The notes below the pieces were generated by a model, which was given only the letters and a program-made list of their open reading frames with translations, did no database searches and had not been told where the DNA came from. Position numbers and translations under genes: made by a program. From Nonomuraea jabiensis (GTDB taxonomy: Bacteria > Actinomycetota > Actinomycetes > Streptosporangiales > Streptosporangiaceae), in the NCBI RefSeq assembly GCF_014204795.1, contig NZ_JACHMB010000001.1:11048501-11112500 (forward strand): a stretch of 64,000 bases of DNA. Direction: 5' to 3'. Positions 49,678 to 58,077 of the stretch are shown here, in pieces. Position 1 is the first letter of the stretch, and the number at the start of each line of letters is the position of its first letter.

Positions 49678-51185
49678 TTAGCCGGTCAGTTCGATCCCAT
49701 CCGTGCTGATCTCCATGCCGGTAATCGCTACGCGCGGGTCGTGGCCGGTGGGGTGTAACACCACACGGACCTCAAACTCTGCGAGCATTTCTCGCCGCTT
49801 AACGGAATCTCCTGCACCCCACTCCTGTGCGATCGTCCGGCCGGTGGGCACCATTCGCATTCCCGGCTTGCGTTCCGGTAGCGCCTTCAGCGTCGCGATC
49901 TCCTCTCCGATACGCCGATATTCGGTACGGAACCATTCCGCTTCCTCCGGATCGTCGTATAGCCCGGCCTGGCGGTCCTCACGCAACCGCGTGCGTGTAG
50001 CCGTCAACTCCGCGATCTGCGCAGCGTGGCCACTACCAGGGTCGTACACTTTTCGCATGACCTCTCCGGCGCCGTAGCGAGAGAGGAACCATTCGCTTAC
50101 GAGGGCATCCAATGCCGTGAGTCCCATGATGGGGGCGGGCTTGCAATGCGCCGACGCGGGTATCCCACGTACCCGCGCGATACATCCGTACCGACCGGTG
50201 ACGCGGAGGCGCGCCCCACAGTTGCCGCAAAGAGCTATACCCGACAGCAACTGCGTGCTCTTCGGCGCGCGGCTTCCGTTGCGTTTCGGCGCAGTTTTCT
50301 TGACGAGGGCGTCATGCGTCGCGCGATCCCACAACGGATCGGCAATGTGGATTGGCCGCCCGCCAGAACCAATCACCGGCCTTCCGTTGTGCATCAGATA
50401 CCCGAGCGCAGCTTCGCTGCACAAGATGTGCTTGACGGCTTTCGCGGTCCACGGTCCGCCCTTCAGCGGACGGCTATACAGTTGGCGGAGCCGATCGGAC
50501 GGGCAGGGAACCCCTTCGCGTGTCAGGCGTGCCGCCTCTGTCGCACATGTAATTTTCCCCGTCTCATCCGACAGAATCCGCTGCGCCACTTCCCGGATAA
50601 CCTGTGCGGCTACTGGATCGATCGCTACGTGATCGATCTTTGCCTTGGGGGCGAGACGGACATACATGTATCCATACGACGGGCGCTGTTTGGGCTCTCC
50701 TGCCGCGCGTGCGCGTACCGCCTCGTCGCGGTTGCGTTTCTGGATCGCACGCAGTTCCATTGCGATCCCCACGCCTTTATCAGCCATTCGTTTTCCTGGT
50801 TCGGGTCGCTGAAATCCCACACTCCCACGTGATCGGCAGTCACGATGACGCGATCCTGACCGGTCAATAGAGCCTGCGTGTTCAACGTGTCCCGCACGCT
50901 GCGCCCGACGCGATCGACGGTGGCCGCCGCGATGCCGTCGTACGGCCCCATCTCTCCCCGCAGCCACGGCCCGAACCCCCGCCGCGTCAGCGGGTCCGTG
51001 GCACCGGAGACCTCCCAGTCATCCGCCCATGCCACGATGTGCCCTCCGACGTCCTCTGTGGCCCGTAGGATCTGGTCTGCCTGGCGCTCTGGACTGTTGG
51101 TGGTGTCTGTCTTCCTGCTCAGCCGCCGCACCCCCACCAAGCAGCGCCCGCACCCGTCATAGTCGGTCGTGAGCATGTCTTCCAT
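49678..51185 (-). pseudogene. Large serine integrase, frameshifted
   Basis: Two frames make one protein of about 502 residues. The first, from ATG 51185, is the resolvase catalytic domain: VGVRRLSRKTDTTNSPERQ with the nucleophile Ser, WEVSGATDP and AAATVDRVGRSVRD. It runs to NEWLIKAWGSQ near 50765; the continuation MELRAIQKRNRDEAVRARA, the conserved end of the catalytic domain, is in the next frame, so one base is missing around 50760-50765. The rest has the recombinase domain (RQLYSRPLKGGPWTAKAVKHIL), a zinc ribbon (LLSGIALCGNCGARLRV) and a coiled coil. It starts 36 bp from attR, as expected. Inactive unless the deletion is a sequencing error. Confidence 0.88.
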
Positions 51186-51220
51186 GGTGCCCCGCTTCCT
51201 CTGTGTGGATAGCGGAAGCA

Positions 51221-51230
51221 GCCGGACGGC
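51221..51230. other. attR core of the integrative element
   Basis: GCCGGACGGC, identical to 38118-38127. Left of it is element DNA (start side of the integrase), right of it the RNase coding sequence resumes in frame. Confidence 0.85.
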
Positions 51231-51422
51231 CGCTACAACTACACCGGCGGGCGCTTCTACAACCGCGAGGGCCAGCTGCCCAGCGGCGCCACCTACTATG
51301 AGTACGACGTCTACTCCCGGGCGCGCGGGGCCGCGCGTGACGCGTACCGGATCGTCGTGAACCGCAGCACCGGCGTGGTGTGGTTCTCGCCCAACCACTA
51401 CACCGACTTCTACCGCCTGTAG
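51231..51422 (+). pseudogene. 3' part of the guanyl-specific ribonuclease
   Basis: 63 codons continuing the gene begun at 37906. They hold the whole active site of an RNase Sa/N1-T1 enzyme: FYNREGQLPSGATYYEYDV with the catalytic Glu, AYRIVVNRSTG with the Arg, and WFSPNHYTDFYRL with the catalytic His and the family's terminal motif. It has no start or ribosome site of its own. The barstar gene follows 12 bp after the stop, which supports a toxin-inhibitor gene pair before the insertion. Confidence 0.87.
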
Positions 51423-51434
51423 GGACGCACGCCC

Positions 51435-51803
51435 ATGACCTCCGCCGAACGTCCGCTGCCGTCCTGGCTCACGGTGTCCACCGGCCCGGCGCCGGCGGTG
51501 GTCGACGGGCGGGCCTGCCGGACCCGCGCCGCCTTCTTCGAGGAGGTGGCGCGGGTGCTGCGCCTGCCCGCCTACTTCGGCCGCAACTGGGACGCGCTCA
51601 CCGACTCGCTACGCGACACCGGGGCCGTCGCCCTGTTCGTGGCGCACGCCGAGGAACTGCTCGGCGACGAGCCTCCCGAGCAGTTCGCCACCCTGCTGGC
51701 GGTCCTCTCCGACGCCGCCGAAGCCGGCCTGACCGTCACCCTGACCACCGAACCCGCCCATGAGCCCCTGCTCCGGGAACGCACCGCCGCCGCGCTGAGC
51801 TGA
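51435..51803 (+). CDS. Barstar-family ribonuclease inhibitor
   Basis: 122 residues from ATG 51435. The core barstar pattern is clear: ACRTRAAFFEEVARVLRLPAYFGRNWDALTDSL (seen as LRLPAYFGRNWDALTDSL), where the YFGxNWDAL segment forms the RNase-binding helix, then LFVAHAEELLGDE. Barstars bind extracellular-type RNases inside the cell to protect the producer. It should be co-transcribed with the RNase gene just upstream. The element has separated both from the native promoter, so expression of this copy is uncertain. Confidence 0.9.
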   Translation: MTSAERPLPSWLTVSTGPAPAVVDGRACRTRAAFFEEVARVLRLPAYFGRNWDALTDSLRDTGAVALFVAHAEELLGDEPPEQFATLLAVLSDAAEAGLTVTLTTEPAHEPLLRERTAAALS

Positions 51804-51820
51804 GCCAGGGGCGCCCGTAC

Positions 51821-53467
51821 CTATGCGGAGCACAGGTACGGGCGGGAGAGCGTCAGGGCGGTCGCCGTGAGGGCCATCCCGAACAGGACCGGCGCGAGGT
51901 GCCAGAGGTCGACGTACCCGATGGCCAGGTGGGTGAGGACGGCGGGCACGAACCCGGCGACGGCCGCGAGCGCCAGCGTCCACCACACCCACGCCTCACC
52001 GCGCCGCCATCCCCAGGCGCTCAGCAGGGTGATCGCCGCCGCGGCGGCCAGCAGCGCCCCGCCGAACCCGGCCCTGTCGTGCGCGATGAACGGCAGCAGC
52101 CGCGTCCCGGCCGCCCGCAACGTGTCCGGCCCGGTTCCCAGGTACGCCAGGTCGCTCGGGACGAAGACGCCGCCGAGGCCGACGGCCGACACGGCCACGC
52201 CGCCGACGAACAGCCCGATCCCGGTGATCACCATGAGGAGCTGGCCGGTGAGCGCCCGTCGGCGTTCGGGTTCGGGTCCGTCCGGGCGGGAGGTCCATCG
52301 CGGGCGCTCCCCGGGTCGCCGGGCCGCGGCCAGGAACATGGGGAGGAGCACGACGGCCAGCGCCGTGTGCAGCGGCTCCACGTACCCGTGGGTGAAGAGG
52401 TAGGGCACGGCGGCGAACCCGACCGCCCCCGAGACCAGGTACGCCTCGCGCGCCCACGGCCATCCGCGGCGCATGCCCCCGGCGGCGAGTCCGATGTAGA
52501 GCACGCCGATCGCCACCATGGTGCCCGCCAGCGTGATCCGGTCGTGGCGCAGGAAGTGGACGAGGTGGTGGTTGATCGCGTGCAACGCCTCCTGGTCCAT
52601 GTCGAGGAAGGCGCGGTCGTACCAGAGCAGCACCGGCCCGAACGCGACCGCCGCGGCGACGAGCCCGGCGACCGCCATGACCACGCCACTCACCAGCCCC
52701 CACCACCAGGCGGGCCACCGGCGGGGGTCACGCCCGGCGGCCCACAGCGAGGGGGCCGGGGCTGTGGGGGTCGCCGCCTCCATCACCCGCCCGAACCACC
52801 CGGGGCCCGCCTCGATCAGCAGCGCCGGCGTGGCGAGCACGACCTTGCCGGGATCAGCCAGAACCCGGGCCACCGCTCCCACGGCCGGAACAGCGGGCAA
52901 CACGACGCCCCCGCAGGCCGCCGACCGCTTCGTGTCGTGCTCGGGGAGGGTCTGCGTCACGTCGGGCTCCGGGCGGTGCTGCGCCACGGCGCACCCTGGA
53001 AGGGGCTGCGCCACATCGGGCTCCAAGCGGTGCTGCCCCTCGTCGTCCGTCGGCAGGATGGCGTCCACGTGTGCTGCCAGGGCGGCGGTCACGGCCGGGT
53101 CCCCCGTGCGGACCAGCAGCGGCACCTGCCTGCCCGCCGCCGCCTGCCGTACCAGCGGCACGTCCGCGAGCCCGACCGGCTCCACCAGGATGAGCCCAGC
53201 CCCGAGCGGCGGCAGGGCGCGTACGGCGTCCCGGGCCACCTCCGGCGGCACCGCCGCGCCCAGTCGCGTGCGCACCGCCACCCCGCCTAAGGTGCCCGAC
53301 AGGTGCGCGGGCGGGTGCCGGTGCCCGAGCAACCGCGCGATCGCCCGCCCGCCGCCGGGCAGCGACCCCGCCCAGGCCAGCGTCCGCAGTGCCACCCGCC
53401 GCGACCGTCGCACGCCCAGCAGCGCCCCCGCGATCCCCCGCAGCGGCTGGTACGTCCAATCAGGCAT
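51821..53467 (-). CDS. Dihydroorotate-dehydrogenase-like domain fused to a membrane domain
   Basis: About 548 residues from ATG 53467, overlapping the monooxygenase stop. Residues 1-240 resemble a quinone-type dihydroorotate dehydrogenase barrel in outline (MPDWTYQPLRGIAGALLG, GGRAIARLLGHRHPP, VPLLVRTGDPAVTAALAAHV, LPAVPAVGAVARVLAD), but the FMN and catalytic motifs I would expect are not obvious, so it may be inactive. A 17-residue imprecise repeat (QHRLEPDVAQPLPG, QHRPEPDVTQTLPE) sits at about 155-190. Residues 280-548 contain about eight membrane helices. Function unknown. Confidence 0.7.
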   Translation of the reverse strand: MPDWTYQPLRGIAGALLGVRRSRRVALRTLAWAGSLPGGGRAIARLLGHRHPPAHLSGTLGGVAVRTRLGAAVPPEVARDAVRALPPLGAGLILVEPVGLADVPLVRQAAAGRQVPLLVRTGDPAVTAALAAHVDAILPTDDEGQHRLEPDVAQPLPGCAVAQHRPEPDVTQTLPEHDTKRSAACGGVVLPAVPAVGAVARVLADPGKVVLATPALLIEAGPGWFGRVMEAATPTAPAPSLWAAGRDPRRWPAWWWGLVSGVVMAVAGLVAAAVAFGPVLLWYDRAFLDMDQEALHAINHHLVHFLRHDRITLAGTMVAIGVLYIGLAAGGMRRGWPWAREAYLVSGAVGFAAVPYLFTHGYVEPLHTALAVVLLPMFLAAARRPGERPRWTSRPDGPEPERRRALTGQLLMVITGIGLFVGGVAVSAVGLGGVFVPSDLAYLGTGPDTLRAAGTRLLPFIAHDRAGFGGALLAAAAAITLLSAWGWRRGEAWVWWTLALAAVAGFVPAVLTHLAIGYVDLWHLAPVLFGMALTATALTLSRPYLCSA

Positions 53468-54794
53468 CGCTCCCCGGCCCTCCGTCCCGCCTTCCGTGCG
53501 GCATTCCATTGAGCTCGGGCGCCGGGTCGGCGCCCCGTTCCGCGGGCTCGGGCGGCGTCCAGCCGAGGACGGGGTCCATCGAGCGCAGCAGCAGCCCGGG
53601 CGGTACCAGGCGGGCGGCGAGGTTCCGTGACCATGCTCCCGGCTCCCACGACATCAGGGACGCCGCCCCAAGCCGGGCCGACCGGCGCACGATCGCCTGG
53701 GTACGGGGCCGCCGCACCCGGTCATAGCGGGCGAGCGCCACGTCCACGTCGCGGTCCGAACGCAGGCAGGCGGCCAGCGTGACCGCGTCCTCCAGCGCCG
53801 TGCCCGCCCCCTGCCCCAGCGCCGGGTCCATCGCGTGCGCCGCGTCCCCCAGCAGCGCCACCCTCCCCCGTACGTACGTGGCCAGCGGCGGCATCGCGTA
53901 CACGTCGTGCCGTAGCACGGCGTCCTCGGGCACGACCGCCAGCATCTCGGGCACCGGATCGGGCCAGCCGCCGAACCTGCGCACGAGCCCCGCGTACGCG
54001 TCCTCCTCGCCGCCTTCGGGCACACGGGCCGCCGCGAAGCAGTAGAACCGCCCGCCCGGCAGCGCGGCGAACCCGAAGCGCTCCCCTCGCCCCCAGAACA
54101 GCGCCCCTTCGGTGCCTCGCCCGCCCAGCGGCTCGGTCACCGCCCGCCACGCCGTGCACCCGGCATACCGGGGCGCCCGAGCCTCCGGCCACCCCTGCCC
54201 CCGCACCTGGCTGCGGATCCCATCAGCCCCCACCACCAGGTCCGCCCGCACCCACCCGTCCCGGTGCTCGACCGCCGCCCCGTCACCGTCCGCCCGCATC
54301 CGCCCGGCCCCGTGCTCGGCCAGTGCCCCCTCGCTGTCCTCCCTCGCCCGCGCGTCCCGATACTCGATCACCACCCCGTCACCGTCCGCCCGTACGGCTC
54401 GCACCTCGCTGCCGGGCCGCAGCAGGTCCGCCGGCAGTGCCGACACGAGCACCCGCACCAGCTCGGCCCGGTGCACCATGAGCAGCGGCCACCCGTGCCG
54501 CCGGGCGACGTCGGCGTTGTCGGTCCTGGACAGCCATCGCCCGGCCAGGTCCCGCACCCCGCCCACGGTCTCCACCCCGGCGATCGCCCGTACCTGCTCG
54601 GCCAGGCCCAGCGCGGCGAGGGCACGGGTGGCGTTCGGCCAGAGCGCCAGCCCCGCCCCGATCTCGCCGAACTCGGCGGCCCGTTCCAGCACGGTCACCC
54701 GCCACCCGATCCGGTGCAGCGCGATCGCCGCCGCCAGCCCCCCGATCCCCCCACCGACCACGACCGCAGCAGGCACGACCCGCACCCCCGACAT
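53460..54794 (-). CDS. FAD-dependent aromatic-ring monooxygenase
   Basis: 444 residues. FAD motif AVVVGGGIGGLAAAIAL (residues about 10-26), the second FAD/NAD(P)H motif ADLVVGADGIRSQVRG, and the third motif LLGDAAHAMDPALGQGAG mark class-A flavoprotein hydroxylases of the salicylate-hydroxylase group. An insertion near 130-180 contains a near-duplicate (VRADGDGVVIEYRDARARE, then MRADGDGAAVEHRDGWVRA), which lengthens the domain. It is translationally coupled to the downstream fusion gene. Two palindromes lie right upstream. The aromatic substrate is unknown. Confidence 0.88.
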   Translation of the reverse strand: MSGVRVVPAAVVVGGGIGGLAAAIALHRIGWRVTVLERAAEFGEIGAGLALWPNATRALAALGLAEQVRAIAGVETVGGVRDLAGRWLSRTDNADVARRHGWPLLMVHRAELVRVLVSALPADLLRPGSEVRAVRADGDGVVIEYRDARAREDSEGALAEHGAGRMRADGDGAAVEHRDGWVRADLVVGADGIRSQVRGQGWPEARAPRYAGCTAWRAVTEPLGGRGTEGALFWGRGERFGFAALPGGRFYCFAAARVPEGGEEDAYAGLVRRFGGWPDPVPEMLAVVPEDAVLRHDVYAMPPLATYVRGRVALLGDAAHAMDPALGQGAGTALEDAVTLAACLRSDRDVDVALARYDRVRRPRTQAIVRRSARLGAASLMSWEPGAWSRNLAARLVPPGLLLRSMDPVLGWTPPEPAERGADPAPELNGMPHGRRDGGPGSDA

Positions 54795-54800
54795 CCACTT

Positions 54801-54849
54801 TTGAGCGACTGCTTAATCAGACCATAGACCGATTTAAGCGATCGCTCAA
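54801..54849. promoter_or_regulatory. Pair of palindromic operators before the monooxygenase
   Basis: TTGAGCGACTGCTTAA at 54801-54816 and TTAAGCGATCGCTCAA at 54834-54849, inverted copies of one near-palindromic site (centre GCGATCGC). The first is 7 bp from the start codon. The pattern suits a TetR-type repressor; no such gene adjoins, so the regulator is elsewhere. Confidence 0.65.
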
Positions 54850-54879
54850 CTGCCCCAGGCAGCGCCCCGACAGCGCGGC

Positions 54880-54911
54880 GGGGAGCGCGGTCGATGGTGA
54901 CCGCGCTCCCC
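54880..54911. terminator. Terminator downstream of the fasciclin gene
   Basis: Perfect 13-bp stem GGGGAGCGCGGTC with its complement around loop GATGGT, 16 bp past the fasciclin stop. It separates the fasciclin gene from the monooxygenase promoter. Confidence 0.8.
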
Positions 54912-54927
54912 GAGAGGTCAGATCCCG

Positions 54928-55605
54928 TCAGTGGGGCAGCAGGATCTTGTCGACGATGTAGAGCGTGGCGTTCTTCGTCGTCACGCCACCACAGACGATC
55001 TTGGCGTCGTTGATGGTGAGGTTGTCACCGGAGCCCTTCACGGTCAGGGACCCGCCCTGCATGGTCTTGAGCGTGGCGCCCTCGACCAGGTCGGACGGCG
55101 CCTTCTTGCCCGTCACCACGTGGTAGGACAGCAGCTTGGTCAGCGCTTCCTTGTTGGCCATGAGCTTGTCCTGGGCTTCCTTCGGGATCGCGTCGAACGC
55201 CTTGTCGTCCGGCGCGAAGACCGTGATGTCGGTGGCGGAGTCCAGTTTCTCCTCGAGCCCGGCCTTCTTCACGGCCTCCGACAACTTGGACAGCTGGGAG
55301 AGCGAGGAGATGGCGGTGCCGACCGGCTGGTCCGCGACCTCGGCCAGGTTGCCCTCGATCGCGGAGCAGCCGGGTCCGGACGGGCTGGCGGCGGCGGTGG
55401 CGGTCGGCGAGGGCGACATTTCCGGAGAAGTGGGCGACATCTCTGGCGAAGTCGGTGACATCTCCGGAGAAGTGGGCGACATCTCCGGCGTGGAGGTCGT
55501 TTCCTCCGGCGACGGCACCGGCGTACGTGTGTGGACAGCTGCGCCGGCGGTACCAGTGGCACCGGCGGCCAGCGCCAGCGCCGCCGCGAGAAGCACTCGT
55601 TTCAC
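54928..55605 (-). CDS. Secreted fasciclin-domain protein
   Basis: 225 residues. Signal peptide (VLLAAALALAAGATGTAGA), then a Pro/Thr/Ser linker with four SPEMSPT-type repeats, then one fasciclin (FAS1) domain from about residue 85: ATDITVFAPDDKAFDAIP (the FAS1 H1-like block), LLSYHVVTGKKAP and the final ATLYIVDKILLPH (H2-like). Resembles MPT70/MPB83-type secreted proteins. It has a Cys pair (CSAIEG, IVCGG) that may form a disulfide. Likely in wall adhesion; unproven. Confidence 0.9.
   Translation of the reverse strand: MKRVLLAAALALAAGATGTAGAAVHTRTPVPSPEETTSTPEMSPTSPEMSPTSPEMSPTSPEMSPSPTATAAASPSGPGCSAIEGNLAEVADQPVGTAISSLSQLSKLSEAVKKAGLEEKLDSATDITVFAPDDKAFDAIPKEAQDKLMANKEALTKLLSYHVVTGKKAPSDLVEGATLKTMQGGSLTVKGSGDNLTINDAKIVCGGVTTKNATLYIVDKILLPH
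55412..55495. repeat. 21-bp in-frame tandem repeat, four units
   Basis: Units at 55412, 55433, 55454 and 55475 encode the SPEMSPT-type linker of the fasciclin protein. Units differ at one to four bases. Being a multiple of three, copy changes would alter only linker length. Confidence 0.85.
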
Positions 55606-55851
55606 TGTGATCCCCCCGAGTTCGGAATGCCGCGGCGGGCGAACCTGCCACGGCTCGAACGCAGCCCCGGGCTCGCACCCCGGCTGCCTCTCCAGTGTGG
55701 GCAGCCATCGAGAACACGGGAGTTACATTTCACCCAAAAAGCCACAAAAGCCGTACACCATAACTTTGACCGCCACATCTCGGCGCAGGTTTGGAACGCG
55801 CCGGGCCCGGCCCGCCGGGGCCCGGCGACCCGGGAACCCTTTAAGGTGCGT

Positions 55852-58077
55852 TCAGATCACCGGGCTGTCCAGCCGGAGGTCGTGCGGGCTGAGGGCGCGG
55901 TGGCGTTCGGTGGCGTAGAAGGTTCCGGCGAGCCCGATGAGGAGCCATACGACGAGGTGCGCCAGCCCGCCGGCCAGGTCGCCGCCCGCGCCGGTGGCGA
56001 TGGCGCGCAGGGCGATGATCGCGCCGTGCGTGGGCAGCAGCGGTTCGGCCGCCGCGAGCGGGGCGGGGATCGACGACAGCGCGCCGGTGGCGACGGTCAG
56101 CACGAGGACCGCGACGGACAGCAGGCGGCCCGAACGCCGCAGTACGGCGGCCGCGGCCTGGCAGAGCGCGGTGAAGGCGAGCGCGGCCAGCAGGGTCACG
56201 GCGAGGAACGCCAGGCGACCGGTCAGGTCGAGCCCGAGGAAGGGGGCCAGTCCGAGGCCGAGGAGCGCGCCGGTGACGACCGCGACGACCGTCCCGGGGA
56301 TCAGCGCCCGCCCGGCCAGCCGCCAGGTGGGCAGGCGGCTGGTCAGCGCCGACGCCGGGACCGCGCCAATGACGAGGTAGGTCGCCAGCGCACCGGCCCA
56401 GAGCGCGAGCACCAGGAAGAACGTGCCCGCGATCGGGCCGAGGTCGCCGGTCGCGGAGGCGGGCGCCAGCACGGGGGTGGCGGCGACCTTGGACAGGTGC
56501 TCGCGTTCGGTGCTGGTGTAGGCGGGCACCTCGCCGAGGCCGTCGGTGAGCCCCTTGGCCAGGGTGGTGGCGCCGTCGTCGGCCTTCGCGGCGCCGCCGC
56601 TGAGCCGGTCGGCGCCGGAGGCGAGGTCGCCGGCGCCCTTGTGGGCCTGCGCGGTTCCGGCGGCCACCTGCTGGGCGCCGGTGTTCAGGCGGGTGGCGCC
56701 GGCGGCCAGCGAGGTGCCGCCCCGGGAGAGCTGCCCGGCTCCGGCGGACAGCTGCCGGGCGCCCTTGTCCGCGGCCTTGATGCCGGTGTCGAGCTGCCGC
56801 GCCCCCGTGGCGGCCGAGGCGATGCCACTGGCGAGGGTCTTGGACCGGGTGGCGAGCTGGGCGGTGCCGTCGGCGACCTGCTCGGCGCCCGAGGCGAGGG
56901 TGTTCAGCGACTGCTTGATCTCGCCCGCCGCGCTCCTGGCGCGGGACTTCATGCCGTCGATGTCGCCGGCGACGGCGGAGAGCCGGTCGGAGGCCCGGGC
57001 CAGGCTCTCGCAGAACTGCTGGTCAGTGCCGCCAGAACCGGCATCGGCGCGGCATCGGGCGGACAGGCGGGCGAGGTCGTTCGTGGCGTCGGTGGCCGAG
57101 GGGACGCCGTCGATGGCGGTGACGATCCGGTCGGCGACCGGGGTGACGGTGTCGGCGAGTCGCCGGTTGCCGTCCGCGACCTGGCGGGCGCCGTCGGCGA
57201 GGCGGCGGGTGAGGGCGGGGAGCTGCTTGGTGTCGCGGGCGGCCTTGGACAGGCCCCCGGCCAGGCGGTGCGACCCGTCGGCCAGGCGCCCGGTCCCGTC
57301 GGCGAGCTTGGTGGCGCCGGTGGCCAGCTGACCGGCGGCCGTGGCCAGCCGGGTCGAGCCCTGGGCGATCGCGCCGGTGCCCTGGGCCACCTGGGTGGCG
57401 CCGGAGCGCAGGTCGTTCAGCCCGGCGACGAGCCCGCGGGCGCCGCCGGCGAGGCGGCGGGTGCCCGTCGCCAGGTCGCCGGTGCCGTCGGCGAGCCGGT
57501 CCGCGCCGTCGGCGGCCTTGCCCATCTGCTCGTGGAGGGTGGTGAAGCCGACGTACACGTTGTCGAGGTAGGTCTCGACGACCTGGGTGTTGAGGGTGCG
57601 TACGGCGGCGTCGGCCACGTCCTGGCTGACGGACGCGTCGGCCAGGGCCGCCTCCGGAGAGGTCTCGACCTCCAGGGTGGCCTGCGTCGCCTCCAGCGGC
57701 CGGCCGGTGGCCGAGGACGTGGCCCGCTCCGAGAACGTACGGGGCACGGTGACGGACGCGGCGTACGTGCCGTCCCGCAGTCCCTTGCCGGCGTCCTCGG
57801 TGTCGGTCAGCACCCACTCGTACCGTTTGTCCTCGCCGTGGACGAGCTCGGCGGCGAGCTGGCGGCCGAGCGGGACGAGCCGCCCGTCGACGGTCACCGG
57901 CTCGTCGAGGTTGACCACCGCGGCCTTGGCCGCGCCGTGGCTGCTCGACGGCGACCAGAACGCCCAGGTCAGCAGGCCCGCGACGAGGGCGGGGACGAGG
58001 AGGAGGGCGAGCCAGGTCCACCGCCTGGACGTTCCCGGGAACGCGTCGTCGAGGACGCGGGACAGCGAGGCGAGCAT
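55852..58077 (-). CDS. YhgE/Pip-type membrane protein with long heptad-like repeat region
   Basis: 741 residues. One membrane helix near the N-terminus (about 22-42), then an extracytoplasmic region with the YhgE signature (AAVVNLDEPVTVDGRLVPLG, VLTDTEDAGKGLRDGTYAAS, VPRTFSE). Residues about 195-470 are made of repeated 7-residue-like units (LADGTGRLADGSHRLAGG, LATGATKLADG), predicted to form a long rod. The C-terminus has about five membrane helices. This is the layout of the YhgE/Pip (ABC-2-like) proteins such as ESX accessory or phage-infection proteins. It overlaps the MMPL gene by one base (TGATG), so both are made together. Confidence 0.87.
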   Translation of the reverse strand: MLASLSRVLDDAFPGTSRRWTWLALLLVPALVAGLLTWAFWSPSSSHGAAKAAVVNLDEPVTVDGRLVPLGRQLAAELVHGEDKRYEWVLTDTEDAGKGLRDGTYAASVTVPRTFSERATSSATGRPLEATQATLEVETSPEAALADASVSQDVADAAVRTLNTQVVETYLDNVYVGFTTLHEQMGKAADGADRLADGTGDLATGTRRLAGGARGLVAGLNDLRSGATQVAQGTGAIAQGSTRLATAAGQLATGATKLADGTGRLADGSHRLAGGLSKAARDTKQLPALTRRLADGARQVADGNRRLADTVTPVADRIVTAIDGVPSATDATNDLARLSARCRADAGSGGTDQQFCESLARASDRLSAVAGDIDGMKSRARSAAGEIKQSLNTLASGAEQVADGTAQLATRSKTLASGIASAATGARQLDTGIKAADKGARQLSAGAGQLSRGGTSLAAGATRLNTGAQQVAAGTAQAHKGAGDLASGADRLSGGAAKADDGATTLAKGLTDGLGEVPAYTSTEREHLSKVAATPVLAPASATGDLGPIAGTFFLVLALWAGALATYLVIGAVPASALTSRLPTWRLAGRALIPGTVVAVVTGALLGLGLAPFLGLDLTGRLAFLAVTLLAALAFTALCQAAAAVLRRSGRLLSVAVLVLTVATGALSSIPAPLAAAEPLLPTHGAIIALRAIATGAGGDLAGGLAHLVVWLLIGLAGTFYATERHRALSPHDLRLDSPVI

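Larger units (their letters stand above)
38128..51230. mobile_element. Serine-integrase integrative element, about 13.1 kb
   Basis: Bounded by a 10-bp direct repeat inside an RNase gene. Cargo in order: Crp/Fnr regulator with a small membrane partner, a coiled membrane-anchored protein, two damaged cutA copies and an IS5-type IS, an XRE-TPR regulator, a conjugation block (two small proteins and a TraB/FtsK translocase) with transfer-like repeats, a RiPP-like radical SAM pair, an ISL3 fragment, and the frameshifted serine integrase next to attR. Base composition is clearly less GC-rich than the flanks, especially 40.2-43.5 kb and 47.3-49.1 kb. No replication initiator or excisionase is recognisable. 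It resembles an actinomycete integrative and conjugative/mobilisable element that is partly decayed. Confidence 0.88.
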
